Source: Oscillospiraceae bacterium
Lineage (GTDB): Bacteria; Bacillota_A; Clostridia; Oscillospirales; Ruminococcaceae
Length of the DNA stretch: 21,096 bases
Assembly (NCBI GenBank): GCA_017829075.1
Contig: JAGAJA010000033.1
Coordinates: 1-21,096 of the forward strand
Direction: 5' to 3'
The translations under genes were made by a program, and so were the position numbers. The notes below the pieces were generated by a model that did no database searches, was not told the DNA's origin, and saw nothing but the letters and a program-made list of their open reading frames with translations. Positions 1 through 5,777 of this stretch are shown piece after piece. Within the stretch, counting starts at the first letter, position 1; each line of letters starts with the position of its first letter.

Positions 1-1458
1 ATGGGTCCTATCGGCTCTCCTCTCGCTAAGGTAGGCGTTGAGCTGACCGACTCTATCTACGTTGTTCTCAACATGAACATCATGACCCGTATGGGCGCTG
101 ACGCTTTCAAGAACCTCGGCGACACCTCCAACGACTTCGTTCGCGGTCTGCACAGCAAGGCTGATGTTGATCCCGAAAACAGATACATCGTTCAGTTCCC
201 GCAGGACAACACTATCTGGTCTATCAACTCCGCTTACGGCGGAAACGTTCTCCTCGGCAAGAAGTGCTTCGCACTGCGTATCGCTTCCTATCAGGGCAAG
301 AACGAGGGCTGGATGGCTGAGCATATGCTTATCCTCGGCGTTAAGAAGCCTGACGGCGATGTTAAGTACATCACCGCTGCATTCCCCTCTGCCTGCGGCA
401 AGACCAACCTCGCAATGCTCATTCCTCCCGCTGTTTACAAGGAGCAGGGCTACGAGGTATTCACAGTAGGTGATGATATCGCTTGGATGAAGCCCGGCGA
501 GGACGGCAGACTTTACGCTATCAACCCTGAGAACGGCTTCTTCGGCGTAGCTCCCGGCACAAACGCTAAGTCCAACTACAACGCACTTGCTTCTACTCAG
601 AAGAACACCATCTTCACCAACGTTGCTCTGAACAACGCAGACAACACCGTTTGGTGGGAAGGTCTTGACAAGAATCCGCCGGTTGATGCAACCGAGTGGA
701 AGGGCGATAAGGTAAACGGTGTAGAATTCACCTCCGTTATGGGCGCTGACGGCAAGCCCCAGAAGCTTGCTCACCCGAACTCCAGATTTACCGCTCCGGC
801 TGTAAACTGCCCCTGCGTATCTCCTGAGTTCAACAACCCGAAGGGCGTTCCGGTAACCGCTATGATCTTCGGCGGCAGACGTGCTTCCACCACTCCGCTG
901 GTATATCAGTCCTTCGACTGGGTACACGGCACATATATCGGCTCCGCTGTTTCCTCTGAGACAACTGCGGCTGCCACCGGTGCAGTAGGCGTTCTCCGTC
1001 ACGATCCTATGGCTATGAAGCCGTTCATCGGTTACAACGTTGGCGATTACTGGGCACACTGGCTCGAAATGGGCGAGAAGCTCGGCGACAAGGCTCCTAA
1101 GATCTTCAATGTAAACTGGTTCAAGCAGGACGAGAACGGCAACTTCATCTGGCCGGGATTTGGCGACAACATGAGAGTTCTCGACTGGATCATCAAGCGC
1201 TGCGAGGGCAAGGTTGACGCTGTTGAAACTCCTATCGGCTACCTGCCTAAGAAGGGCGACATCAACCTCAAGGGCATCGAGGACGAGGTTACCTCCGAAA
1301 TCGAGGACAAGCTTCTCGAAGTTGACGTTGACCTCTGGAAGAAGGAGATCGCTGGTATGCGTGAGTATTATACTGACCTCAGCAACGGCGGCGCTCACAT
1401 TCCGCAGGCTCTGTATGATCAGCTCGATAAGATTGAGGCTAGACTCAACAAGGCTTAA
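1..1458 (+). CDS. pckG: Phosphoenolpyruvate carboxykinase (GTP), 5' end outside window
   Basis: Interconverts oxaloacetate plus GTP and PEP plus CO2 plus GDP in the cytosol. In fermentative anaerobes it often runs toward CO2 fixation. The frame is open at the left edge, and the first Met lies in the internal MGPIGSP motif of the family, so it is not the real start. The 485 residues seen compare with about 600 in a full GTP-type enzyme. Visible motifs are the kinase-1a loop PSACGKTN (residues 129-136, with the active-site Cys 132), the kinase-2 segment VGDDIAWM (156-163) and NPENGFFGVAPGT (175-187). These are diagnostic of the GTP form rather than the ATP form. Codon use is strongly biased, as in a highly expressed gene. 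It ends at TAA, 22 bases before a hairpin shared with convergent minus-strand genes. Confidence 0.97.
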   Translation: MGPIGSPLAKVGVELTDSIYVVLNMNIMTRMGADAFKNLGDTSNDFVRGLHSKADVDPENRYIVQFPQDNTIWSINSAYGGNVLLGKKCFALRIASYQGKNEGWMAEHMLILGVKKPDGDVKYITAAFPSACGKTNLAMLIPPAVYKEQGYEVFTVGDDIAWMKPGEDGRLYAINPENGFFGVAPGTNAKSNYNALASTQKNTIFTNVALNNADNTVWWEGLDKNPPVDATEWKGDKVNGVEFTSVMGADGKPQKLAHPNSRFTAPAVNCPCVSPEFNNPKGVPVTAMIFGGRRASTTPLVYQSFDWVHGTYIGSAVSSETTAAATGAVGVLRHDPMAMKPFIGYNVGDYWAHWLEMGEKLGDKAPKIFNVNWFKQDENGNFIWPGFGDNMRVLDWIIKRCEGKVDAVETPIGYLPKKGDINLKGIEDEVTSEIEDKLLEVDVDLWKKEIAGMREYYTDLSNGGAHIPQALYDQLDKIEARLNKA

Positions 1459-1480
1459 TTGCTTAACTGCATAATAATTT

Positions 1481-1502
1481 CCCCCGTTCCTAGGAACGGG
1501 GG
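1481..1502. terminator. Hairpin between convergent genes (pckG and anti-sigma gene)
   Basis: A perfect 10-bp inverted repeat with a 2-base loop lies between the stop of pckG and the stop of the convergent gene at 1521. It is GC-rich at the base. Neither side has a strong T run: plus reads ATTATGTGTT, minus reads AAATTATTAT. It is therefore a plausible but not textbook bidirectional terminator. Confidence 0.6.
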
Positions 1503-1520
1503 ATTATGTGTTATTCGGAT

Positions 1521-2603
1521 TTATTCAAGGTATAGCGTGTAGTCGCCTATCGTGACGGAAGCAAGATCGTTCACATTTATCGGCTTGTCTAGCAAAACAC
1601 TGTGGAATTCGCGGTCGCCTTTGTATTCAGAGGATGCCGTGATACCGTAATTCTTCACCTCTGTGCCGTCCTTGAAGCGATAGATGAGCGGGTCAGATCT
1701 CATCGGCAAATGCTCGATTCTCTCGCCGGGCTGGGTGTACCATTGAATGTTCAGCGGCGTAATTACAACATCTTCAAGAAAATAGCGGTAGTTGTCGTGG
1801 GTTATCTCAACGTTGGGCGAAACGGCTATGCGGTCAGTGTTCATAAAGTCCAGCGGCAGGGACAGCACCACGGGTTCGTCCAGTTCCAGCTCCCACCATG
1901 AGTGGTCGCTTGCGAACATTATAAAGGTGTTGAATTCAAGCTCCAGAACCATATCCTTACTGAGAAAACCGTCTTGGTAGTAATATGCGTCTGTTCTGGT
2001 ACAATCCACCCCGTTATCGTTGATAGTTTCATATGGCATGGAGAGAGGGTATCCGAAACCATCTGAGAAATTGCAGCCGGGCTTCATGAAATCAAAAGTA
2101 AGGTGCAGCCCCGGCTTTTTTCCCTCCTTACTGTACTTGCTGTAATACTCCTCCAGAACCTCGTCATCAACGGTGAGATTGTACATTATCATCACCACGT
2201 TGCTGTCTGCGATAGCCCCGGTAAATGTCACAGTTCCATATCCAAAATCCACGGTCTGGTCGAGGCTTATTCCCATTTCGGACAAGTCCGCAGTTATGAC
2301 CTGATTTTCAATACCTGTATCAACATATCCGGCATTGTCCTGCGCTCTCTGGGAATAGAATCCCTCGAACAGCCGCGAGAAGTCCCACCCGGTAGAAGCT
2401 CCCACAGCGGTAACTCCCACCGAAACAGCCGTCACCGCCGCAGCCGCGATAATAATAGGCTTGCGGAATGCGCGCCTTTTCGTGGTTTCTGTGAATTCTC
2501 TAGGAACGGCTTCCTCCCTGCGGGAAAGCACCTCCCGAAGCAGCTCGTCATCGGTTTTCGGCGGGGTGATATTGTCGAAAAGCTCGGTATATTTTGATTT
2601 CAT
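1521..2603 (-). CDS. Anti-sigma factor-like single-pass membrane protein, DUF4179-type
   Basis: Probable membrane-anchored partner of the sigma factor encoded just upstream. The 360-residue protein has a charged cytosolic N-terminus (1-48), one hydrophobic segment at about 49-70 (rich in Ala, Val and Ile), and a beta-rich C-terminal region of about 290 residues that would lie outside the cell. This layout is typical of DUF4179-type proteins found downstream of ECF sigma genes in Clostridia. No zinc-binding HxxxCxxC anti-sigma motif is seen. The start is supported by GGAGGAA 6 bases upstream, embedded in the end of the sigma gene with only 2 bases between the genes, which suggests translational coupling. 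The signal it senses cannot be read from the sequence. The sigma-binding role is inferred from gene order and topology. Confidence 0.8.
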   Translation of the reverse strand: MKSKYTELFDNITPPKTDDELLREVLSRREEAVPREFTETTKRRAFRKPIIIAAAAVTAVSVGVTAVGASTGWDFSRLFEGFYSQRAQDNAGYVDTGIENQVITADLSEMGISLDQTVDFGYGTVTFTGAIADSNVVMIMYNLTVDDEVLEEYYSKYSKEGKKPGLHLTFDFMKPGCNFSDGFGYPLSMPYETINDNGVDCTRTDAYYYQDGFLSKDMVLELEFNTFIMFASDHSWWELELDEPVVLSLPLDFMNTDRIAVSPNVEITHDNYRYFLEDVVITPLNIQWYTQPGERIEHLPMRSDPLIYRFKDGTEVKNYGITASSEYKGDREFHSVLLDKPINVNDLASVTIGDYTLYLE

Positions 2604-2605
2604 AA

Positions 2606-3082
2606 CTATTCCTCCTCTGTCAGCAGTTTTTTCAGCCGCCTGCGCCCTCTCGACAACCGGGAGGTCACCGCAGTTACGCTGATGTCCAGCATTTGCGCTA
2701 TCTCCTTTGCCGAATAGCCCTCGTAGTAGAACAGGTGTATCACCGCGCCGTATTCCGGGGGCAGTGACTTTATCAGCGGCAGAAGCTCGCTTTCTGCGGT
2801 GGGTTCGGCTGGAATATCGGCGTTATCGTCCGGGTATTCCAGCGGCTCGCCGTGGGTGCGGCGGTATTTCAGGAGATTTTTCGAGAGATTGACGGCTACC
2901 CGGATAAGCCAGCGCTTGCAGTCCTCGTCCGTTGGGAAGTCCCCAGAGAAGTTCATCAGCCGTACAAACGTGTCCTGGCATACGTCCTCGGCGTCCGCGC
3001 GGCTTCGCAGATAGCTGAACGCCACCCGATGCAGCATTGTGTGGTACAGCCGGACGTATTTCTCGACGTTCTGGTCTGTCAT
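2606..3082 (-). CDS. ECF-type RNA polymerase sigma factor
   Basis: A 158-residue sigma-70 family protein of ECF size. Region 2 spans about residues 12-43, with the DAEDVCQDTF core that contacts the -10 element and core polymerase. Region 4 spans about 108-154, with a helix-turn-helix at YSAKEIAQMLDISVTAVTSRLSRGRRRLKKLL-type residues near the C-terminus. No region 1 or 3 is present. It has a GGAGGG ribosome site just upstream of the ATG and a stop 2 bases before the anti-sigma-like gene. The pair forms a classic sigma/anti-sigma module: under stress the membrane partner would release the sigma factor. A sigma-A-like promoter and a perfect palindrome precede it. Its regulon is unknown; the neighbouring lipoprotein gene is a possible member only by position. 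Confidence 0.93.
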   Translation of the reverse strand: MTDQNVEKYVRLYHTMLHRVAFSYLRSRADAEDVCQDTFVRLMNFSGDFPTDEDCKRWLIRVAVNLSKNLLKYRRTHGEPLEYPDDNADIPAEPTAESELLPLIKSLPPEYGAVIHLFYYEGYSAKEIAQMLDISVTAVTSRLSRGRRRLKKLLTEEE

Positions 3083-3104
3083 GCTCTCCCTCCTTTTTTG
3101 ATGT

Positions 3105-3118
3105 GAAAGACGTCTTTC
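3105..3118. promoter_or_regulatory. Perfect 14-bp palindrome at predicted start of sigma transcript
   Basis: GAAAGACGTCTTTC is fully self-complementary. It lies between the -10 element (3123-3128) and the ribosome site of the sigma gene, covering the expected transcription start. Such a position suits a repressor operator. No regulator can be named. Confidence 0.45.
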
Positions 3119-3122
3119 GTAT

Positions 3123-3151
3123 ATATAACAAATAAACCGGAGGATTTGTCA
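3123..3151 (-). promoter_or_regulatory. Predicted sigma-A-like promoter of the sigma/anti-sigma operon
   Basis: On the minus strand, TGACAA and TTATAT are separated by exactly 17 bases, about 40 bases upstream of the sigma gene ATG. The element resembles a housekeeping promoter more than a typical ECF one, but auto-regulation is not excluded. Confidence 0.55.
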
Positions 3152-3159
3152 CCGCAGCG

Positions 3160-3217
3160 CAAAAAATCCGCCGGGCAAAACCACCCTCATCTTTTGGAGT
3201 GCGGTTTTGCCCGGCGG
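3160..3217 (-). terminator. Strong intrinsic terminator of the lipoprotein gene
   Basis: A perfect 15-bp stem (3168-3182 with 3203-3217) with a 20-base partly paired loop is followed on the minus strand by ATTTTTTGCG. It lies about 50 bases past the stop of the lipoprotein gene and just upstream of the sigma operon promoter, separating two minus-strand units. Confidence 0.9.
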
Positions 3218-3265
3218 GTCGAATGCGGTTTTTAAAGCCGAACTGAGGCGTTACCTATAAGCTCA

Positions 3266-4357
3266 TCACTCTGCGTAGTCGGACAAATCAATTTCAGTCC
3301 CCGTTATATCGTCAGTTCCCTTCAGCGTTACCCGGTCAAGGGTGCACAATGCGGCGGTGGAGCTGCGGTCGTCTACAAGGTCAAACAGATGCACGGTCGC
3401 GGTACCGTCAAAATTGTGCTGTACATCGAAATACTGCGGTGTGTAGTTGTTGTCCTCCTGATAGTATTTCAGCACGATATCATGAAGCTGCTCGTCGGTG
3501 TAAAACTTAAACTCATCATATCCCAGTGGGGAAACATATGTGAAATTCTGGCTTCTTCCGTTCCCCCAAGTCAAGGTGAAGGAGTCCTCCGTTTTATTGG
3601 AAATAACTACCCCCTCGCTGTTGTCCGCAGAGCCTTGATGGAAATTCACAAACCCCTCTGAGCGGCTCATCACTTCATAATTGAAGCCGATCCCGACACC
3701 CATGTTAAAGGACAATGTATCGCCGCTGGTGCCGTCCTCGTTGAAGAAATAGTATGATTCATTATCGCAGTTCCATGTTCCCGGCTTAAAGTAGTTACCG
3801 ATCTCTTTCTCAATGTCCTCCAGCGTCTTTCCTGGCAAATAGGTGAGGTGATCTGTCCTGCCGAAGTCCCACGTCAGCATGATCTCGCTGTCGGAGATGA
3901 CCTGCGCTGACGCCGGAGATTGATCGTCTGCCGAGAATATGTGGAACATCAGCGTACCGCTGTCTGGGTCTATGACTTCGTATTCGAACGGCTGACCGAG
4001 ATTGGAGTCGAAGTCCATCATACTTCCGCCGTGCTCGCCGAATTGATAGAAATAGTACTCGCTGCACTGCCAGATCCCCGGCTTAAAGAATGCGTCAGAC
4101 TCACCCTCAGATGAGGTTTCGGGGGTTTCAGGGGGTTCTGAGGCGGTGGTCTGCTCCGTAGTCTGCGGCGTGGTAGTCACCTCAGATTTTGGCGTTTCAG
4201 AGGACTGCGCAGGCGGTTCCTGCTCCGTAACGTCAGAATTTACCGTGCTGGTGGAATTTGTCGGCTCTGACGAACCTGCGGCGCTCTCCACCGAACCGGA
4301 ATTGCACGCGGTGAAGAGAAAAACCATGGCAAGAATTATTGCAGTATTCTTTTTCAT
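3266..4357 (-). CDS. Putative lipoprotein with two tandem copies of a beta-rich domain
   Basis: A 363-residue exported protein of unknown function. The N-terminus MKKN plus a hydrophobic run ends in a lipobox LFTAC (Cys 18), so it should be cut by signal peptidase II and lipid-anchored on the outer face of the membrane. A Ser/Thr/Pro/Glu-rich linker follows (about 19-90). Two diverged copies of one domain then occur (about 91-176 and 190-275). Each begins FxPGxW(Q/N)C, has a YYF segment, and ends with a TW(D/G)xGR segment. A distinct C-terminal domain (about 280-362) contains FYTDEQLHDIVLKYY. The start was moved from an upstream Met at 4381 to the ATG at 4355-4357, because AAAGGA sits 9 bases before it and the signal peptide begins there. 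The gene has its own predicted promoter and terminator. Confidence 0.82.
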   Translation of the reverse strand: MKKNTAIILAMVFLFTACNSGSVESAAGSSEPTNSTSTVNSDVTEQEPPAQSSETPKSEVTTTPQTTEQTTASEPPETPETSSEGESDAFFKPGIWQCSEYYFYQFGEHGGSMMDFDSNLGQPFEYEVIDPDSGTLMFHIFSADDQSPASAQVISDSEIMLTWDFGRTDHLTYLPGKTLEDIEKEIGNYFKPGTWNCDNESYYFFNEDGTSGDTLSFNMGVGIGFNYEVMSRSEGFVNFHQGSADNSEGVVISNKTEDSFTLTWGNGRSQNFTYVSPLGYDEFKFYTDEQLHDIVLKYYQEDNNYTPQYFDVQHNFDGTATVHLFDLVDDRSSTAALCTLDRVTLKGTDDITGTEIDLSDYAE

Positions 4358-4384
4358 TGCGTTTTGTCCTTTCTCCATCAAGCA

Positions 4385-4413
4385 ATATTATTTGATTTAC
4401 TGTGTATAAACAA
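4385..4413 (-). promoter_or_regulatory. Possible sigma-A promoter of the lipoprotein gene
   Basis: On the minus strand, TTGTTT and TAATAT are 17 bases apart. The -35 overlaps the U-tract of the folded terminator-like element upstream (4412-4490), a very compact arrangement. The -35 is a weak match. Confidence 0.4.
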
Positions 4414-4490
4414 AAAAACGCCGTCCTAAAAGGGTATCTCCTTTCGGCAGATCATAAACTGCTTTATCGGCGGTGCCCTAAAGGACAGCG
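4412..4490 (-). terminator. Compound folded terminator-like element downstream of small Cys protein
   Basis: Read on the minus strand, an outer stem pairs 4482-4490 with 4419-4427 (9 bp including one G-T pair). A second stem pairs CCCT with AGGG (4476-4479 with 4431-4434). An inner hairpin GCAG/CTGC (4447-4450 with 4459-4462) follows. The whole is followed by seven T on the minus strand (4412-4418). The T run supports termination of the upstream minus-strand gene, but the layered fold is larger than a simple terminator. Confidence 0.65.
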
Positions 4491-4511
4491 GAATGATATT
4501 ACACTGAAAAA

Positions 4512-4727
4512 TCAGAAATCAATATCGTTTACAGCGGAGTTAGCAAGCTGAAGCTCTTTCTTAGGAATTCTCTTCAGCGGAGAGTATACGAACTTCTTGC
4601 AGGAATCATAGGCTTTTACGTCGCCCATCTTCGAGCATTTGATCTTGTCACCCTCACCGGCAGTCCCCAGCTCACAGTATTTACAGGAGGGCTTGATATT
4701 GTTGCCGAACAGCTTTTTCTTTGCCAT
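4512..4727 (-). CDS. Conserved small four-cysteine protein
   Basis: A 71-residue basic protein of unknown function. It has a CxxC pair (Cys 15 and 18) and two further Cys (31 and 43), spaced like a small zinc-ribbon or metal-binding knuckle. The C-terminal half contains FVYSPLKRIPKK. I recall small proteins of this shape (MAKKLFGNN-type start, CxYC, then a PLKR segment) as common in Clostridia, but no function is established to my knowledge. The start is the ATG at 4725-4727, with GGAGGAA 6 bases upstream. An upstream in-frame TTG at 4742 would place the ribosome site inside the coding region and is rejected. It has its own promoter flanked by TTCCGGAA boxes, a long hairpin-containing leader and a folded terminator-like element downstream. 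Confidence 0.85.
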   Translation of the reverse strand: MAKKKLFGNNIKPSCKYCELGTAGEGDKIKCSKMGDVKAYDSCKKFVYSPLKRIPKKELQLANSAVNDIDF

Positions 4728-4812
4728 AAAAAATTCCTCCAATCATTACAACAAGGCTTGACAATGGTTATCCGGTTTTCTGACACCGCGCCGTAACGCA
4801 TGAGTGCAGAAC

Positions 4813-4839
4813 GCTTTTTCGCGTTGAGCGGCAAAAAGC
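4813..4839 (-). other. Hairpin in leader of the small Cys protein mRNA
   Basis: GCTTTTT pairs with AAAAAGC (7 bp), followed by an inner CGC/GCG stem and a short loop. It lies in the roughly 130-base untranslated leader between the predicted start near 4860 and the ATG at 4727. Function is unknown. Confidence 0.4.
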
Positions 4840-4841
4840 AA

Positions 4842-4887
4842 TTCCGGAAGTCATTTATCTTATTCTATTATATCACAGCTTCCGGAA
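4842..4887. promoter_or_regulatory. Paired TTCCGGAA boxes around promoter of small Cys protein
   Basis: The 8-base palindrome TTCCGGAA occurs at 4842-4849 and 4880-4887, centres 38 bases apart. Flanking bases extend it as an inverted pair (TTCCGGAAG and CTTCCGGAA). One box lies in the promoter spacer and the other just past the expected transcript start, a layout that suits operator sites for one regulator. Alternatively the two arms could form a long hairpin. Confidence 0.45.
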
Positions 4888-4895
4888 AATGTCTA
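4867..4895 (-). promoter_or_regulatory. Predicted sigma-A promoter of the small Cys protein gene
   Basis: On the minus strand, TAGACA and a perfect TATAAT are separated by 17 bases, giving a predicted transcript start near 4860. A TTCCGGAA box lies within the spacer. Confidence 0.65.
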
Positions 4896-5005
4896 CAATA
4901 ATTAAGAAAATTTGCGTTTAATTTTCTGTGGACGGTTTTGTGTATTATGACTAAAAGCTTCTGTACACTTGTCAGTCGCAAAGCAATTATTTTCCAAATA
5001 ACATA

Positions 5006-5034
5006 TTGCAAAAACGAACAGTTTGTGGTACAAT
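5006..5034 (+). promoter_or_regulatory. Predicted sigma-A promoter of the PHP/TRSP operon
   Basis: TTGCAA and TACAAT are separated by 17 bases, 49 bases upstream of the PHP gene ATG. The rest of 4743-5082 holds the divergent promoter, boxes and hairpin listed separately. I see no gene in it. Confidence 0.75.
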
Positions 5035-5082
5035 AAATCTGTACATCTATCTGAAAGCATATTTCCACGGAGGAATTATATA

Positions 5083-5769
5083 ATGTATAAATACGAAACT
5101 CATCTTCATACAAAAGAGGGAAGCGCCTGCGCCAGCGCTCCCGCCGCAGATATGGCAAGGGCGCATAAGGCGGCGGGCTATGACGGGATTTTCGTGACTG
5201 ACCATTTCTTTAATGCAAACACGGCAGTTCCCCGCGACCTGCCGTGGGAGGAGCGGATAGACCGCTTTTTCCTCGGATATGAGCGGGCAAAGGCTGTCGG
5301 GGACGAGATCGGACTGAAAGTATGGTTCGGGTTTGAATACACAGTGTACAACGCAGATCTCCTGATCTACAACATGAGCAAGGAGTGGATGAAAGCCAAC
5401 GAACAGCTCCTTATGCACACAGATGAGCGGGAGTGCTTTCGCACTATACGGGAGAGCGGCGGCTTTATAGTCCACGCGCACCCGTTCCGCTACGACCCGT
5501 ATATACACCACATCAGCCTTTATCCCAACGATGTGGACGCAGTGGAGGTCATAAACGCCAGCCACGACCCCAGAAAAATGTACAACGAACGCGCAAAGCT
5601 GTATGCTGACAGCTACGGTCTGATAAAGACAGGAGGCTCTGACAGCCATCATCTGGACAAGCTTTTCGGAGGAGGCATTGACGTGCCGGAGCCTATAAAC
5701 TGCCCGGAGGATTATCTCAGGCTTTTAAGGGAGGGTAAGGTTTACCCAAGGGAAAGGACATTAAAATAA
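5083..5769 (+). CDS. PHP-domain metal-dependent phosphoesterase
   Basis: A 228-residue PHP-family hydrolase, expected to cleave a phosphomonoester or diester with two or three metal ions in the cytosol. Ligand motifs are present in the usual order: HLH (His 7 and 9), TDH (Asp 40, His 41), Glu 85 in FEY, HAH (His 131 and 133) and SDSH (Asp 187, His 189). It is a stand-alone PHP enzyme, not a polymerase domain. The start is the ATG at 5083, with GGAGGAA 7 bases upstream; an upstream TTG at 5023 lies in the promoter and is rejected. It is first in an operon followed 8 bases later by the TRSP/StiP fusion and then a HAD phosphatase, so its substrate may be an intermediate of that pathway. Histidinol phosphatase activity cannot be excluded but no his genes are nearby. 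Confidence 0.88.
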   Translation: MYKYETHLHTKEGSACASAPAADMARAHKAAGYDGIFVTDHFFNANTAVPRDLPWEERIDRFFLGYERAKAVGDEIGLKVWFGFEYTVYNADLLIYNMSKEWMKANEQLLMHTDERECFRTIRESGGFIVHAHPFRYDPYIHHISLYPNDVDAVEVINASHDPRKMYNERAKLYADSYGLIKTGGSDSHHLDKLFGGGIDVPEPINCPEDYLRLLREGKVYPRERTLK

Positions 5770-5777
5770 AAACATCT

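Noticed and set aside
5047..5652. A 201-codon minus-strand frame opposite the PHP gene
   Set aside because: It is antisense to a gene with complete PHP metal motifs, and its translation has no recognisable family.
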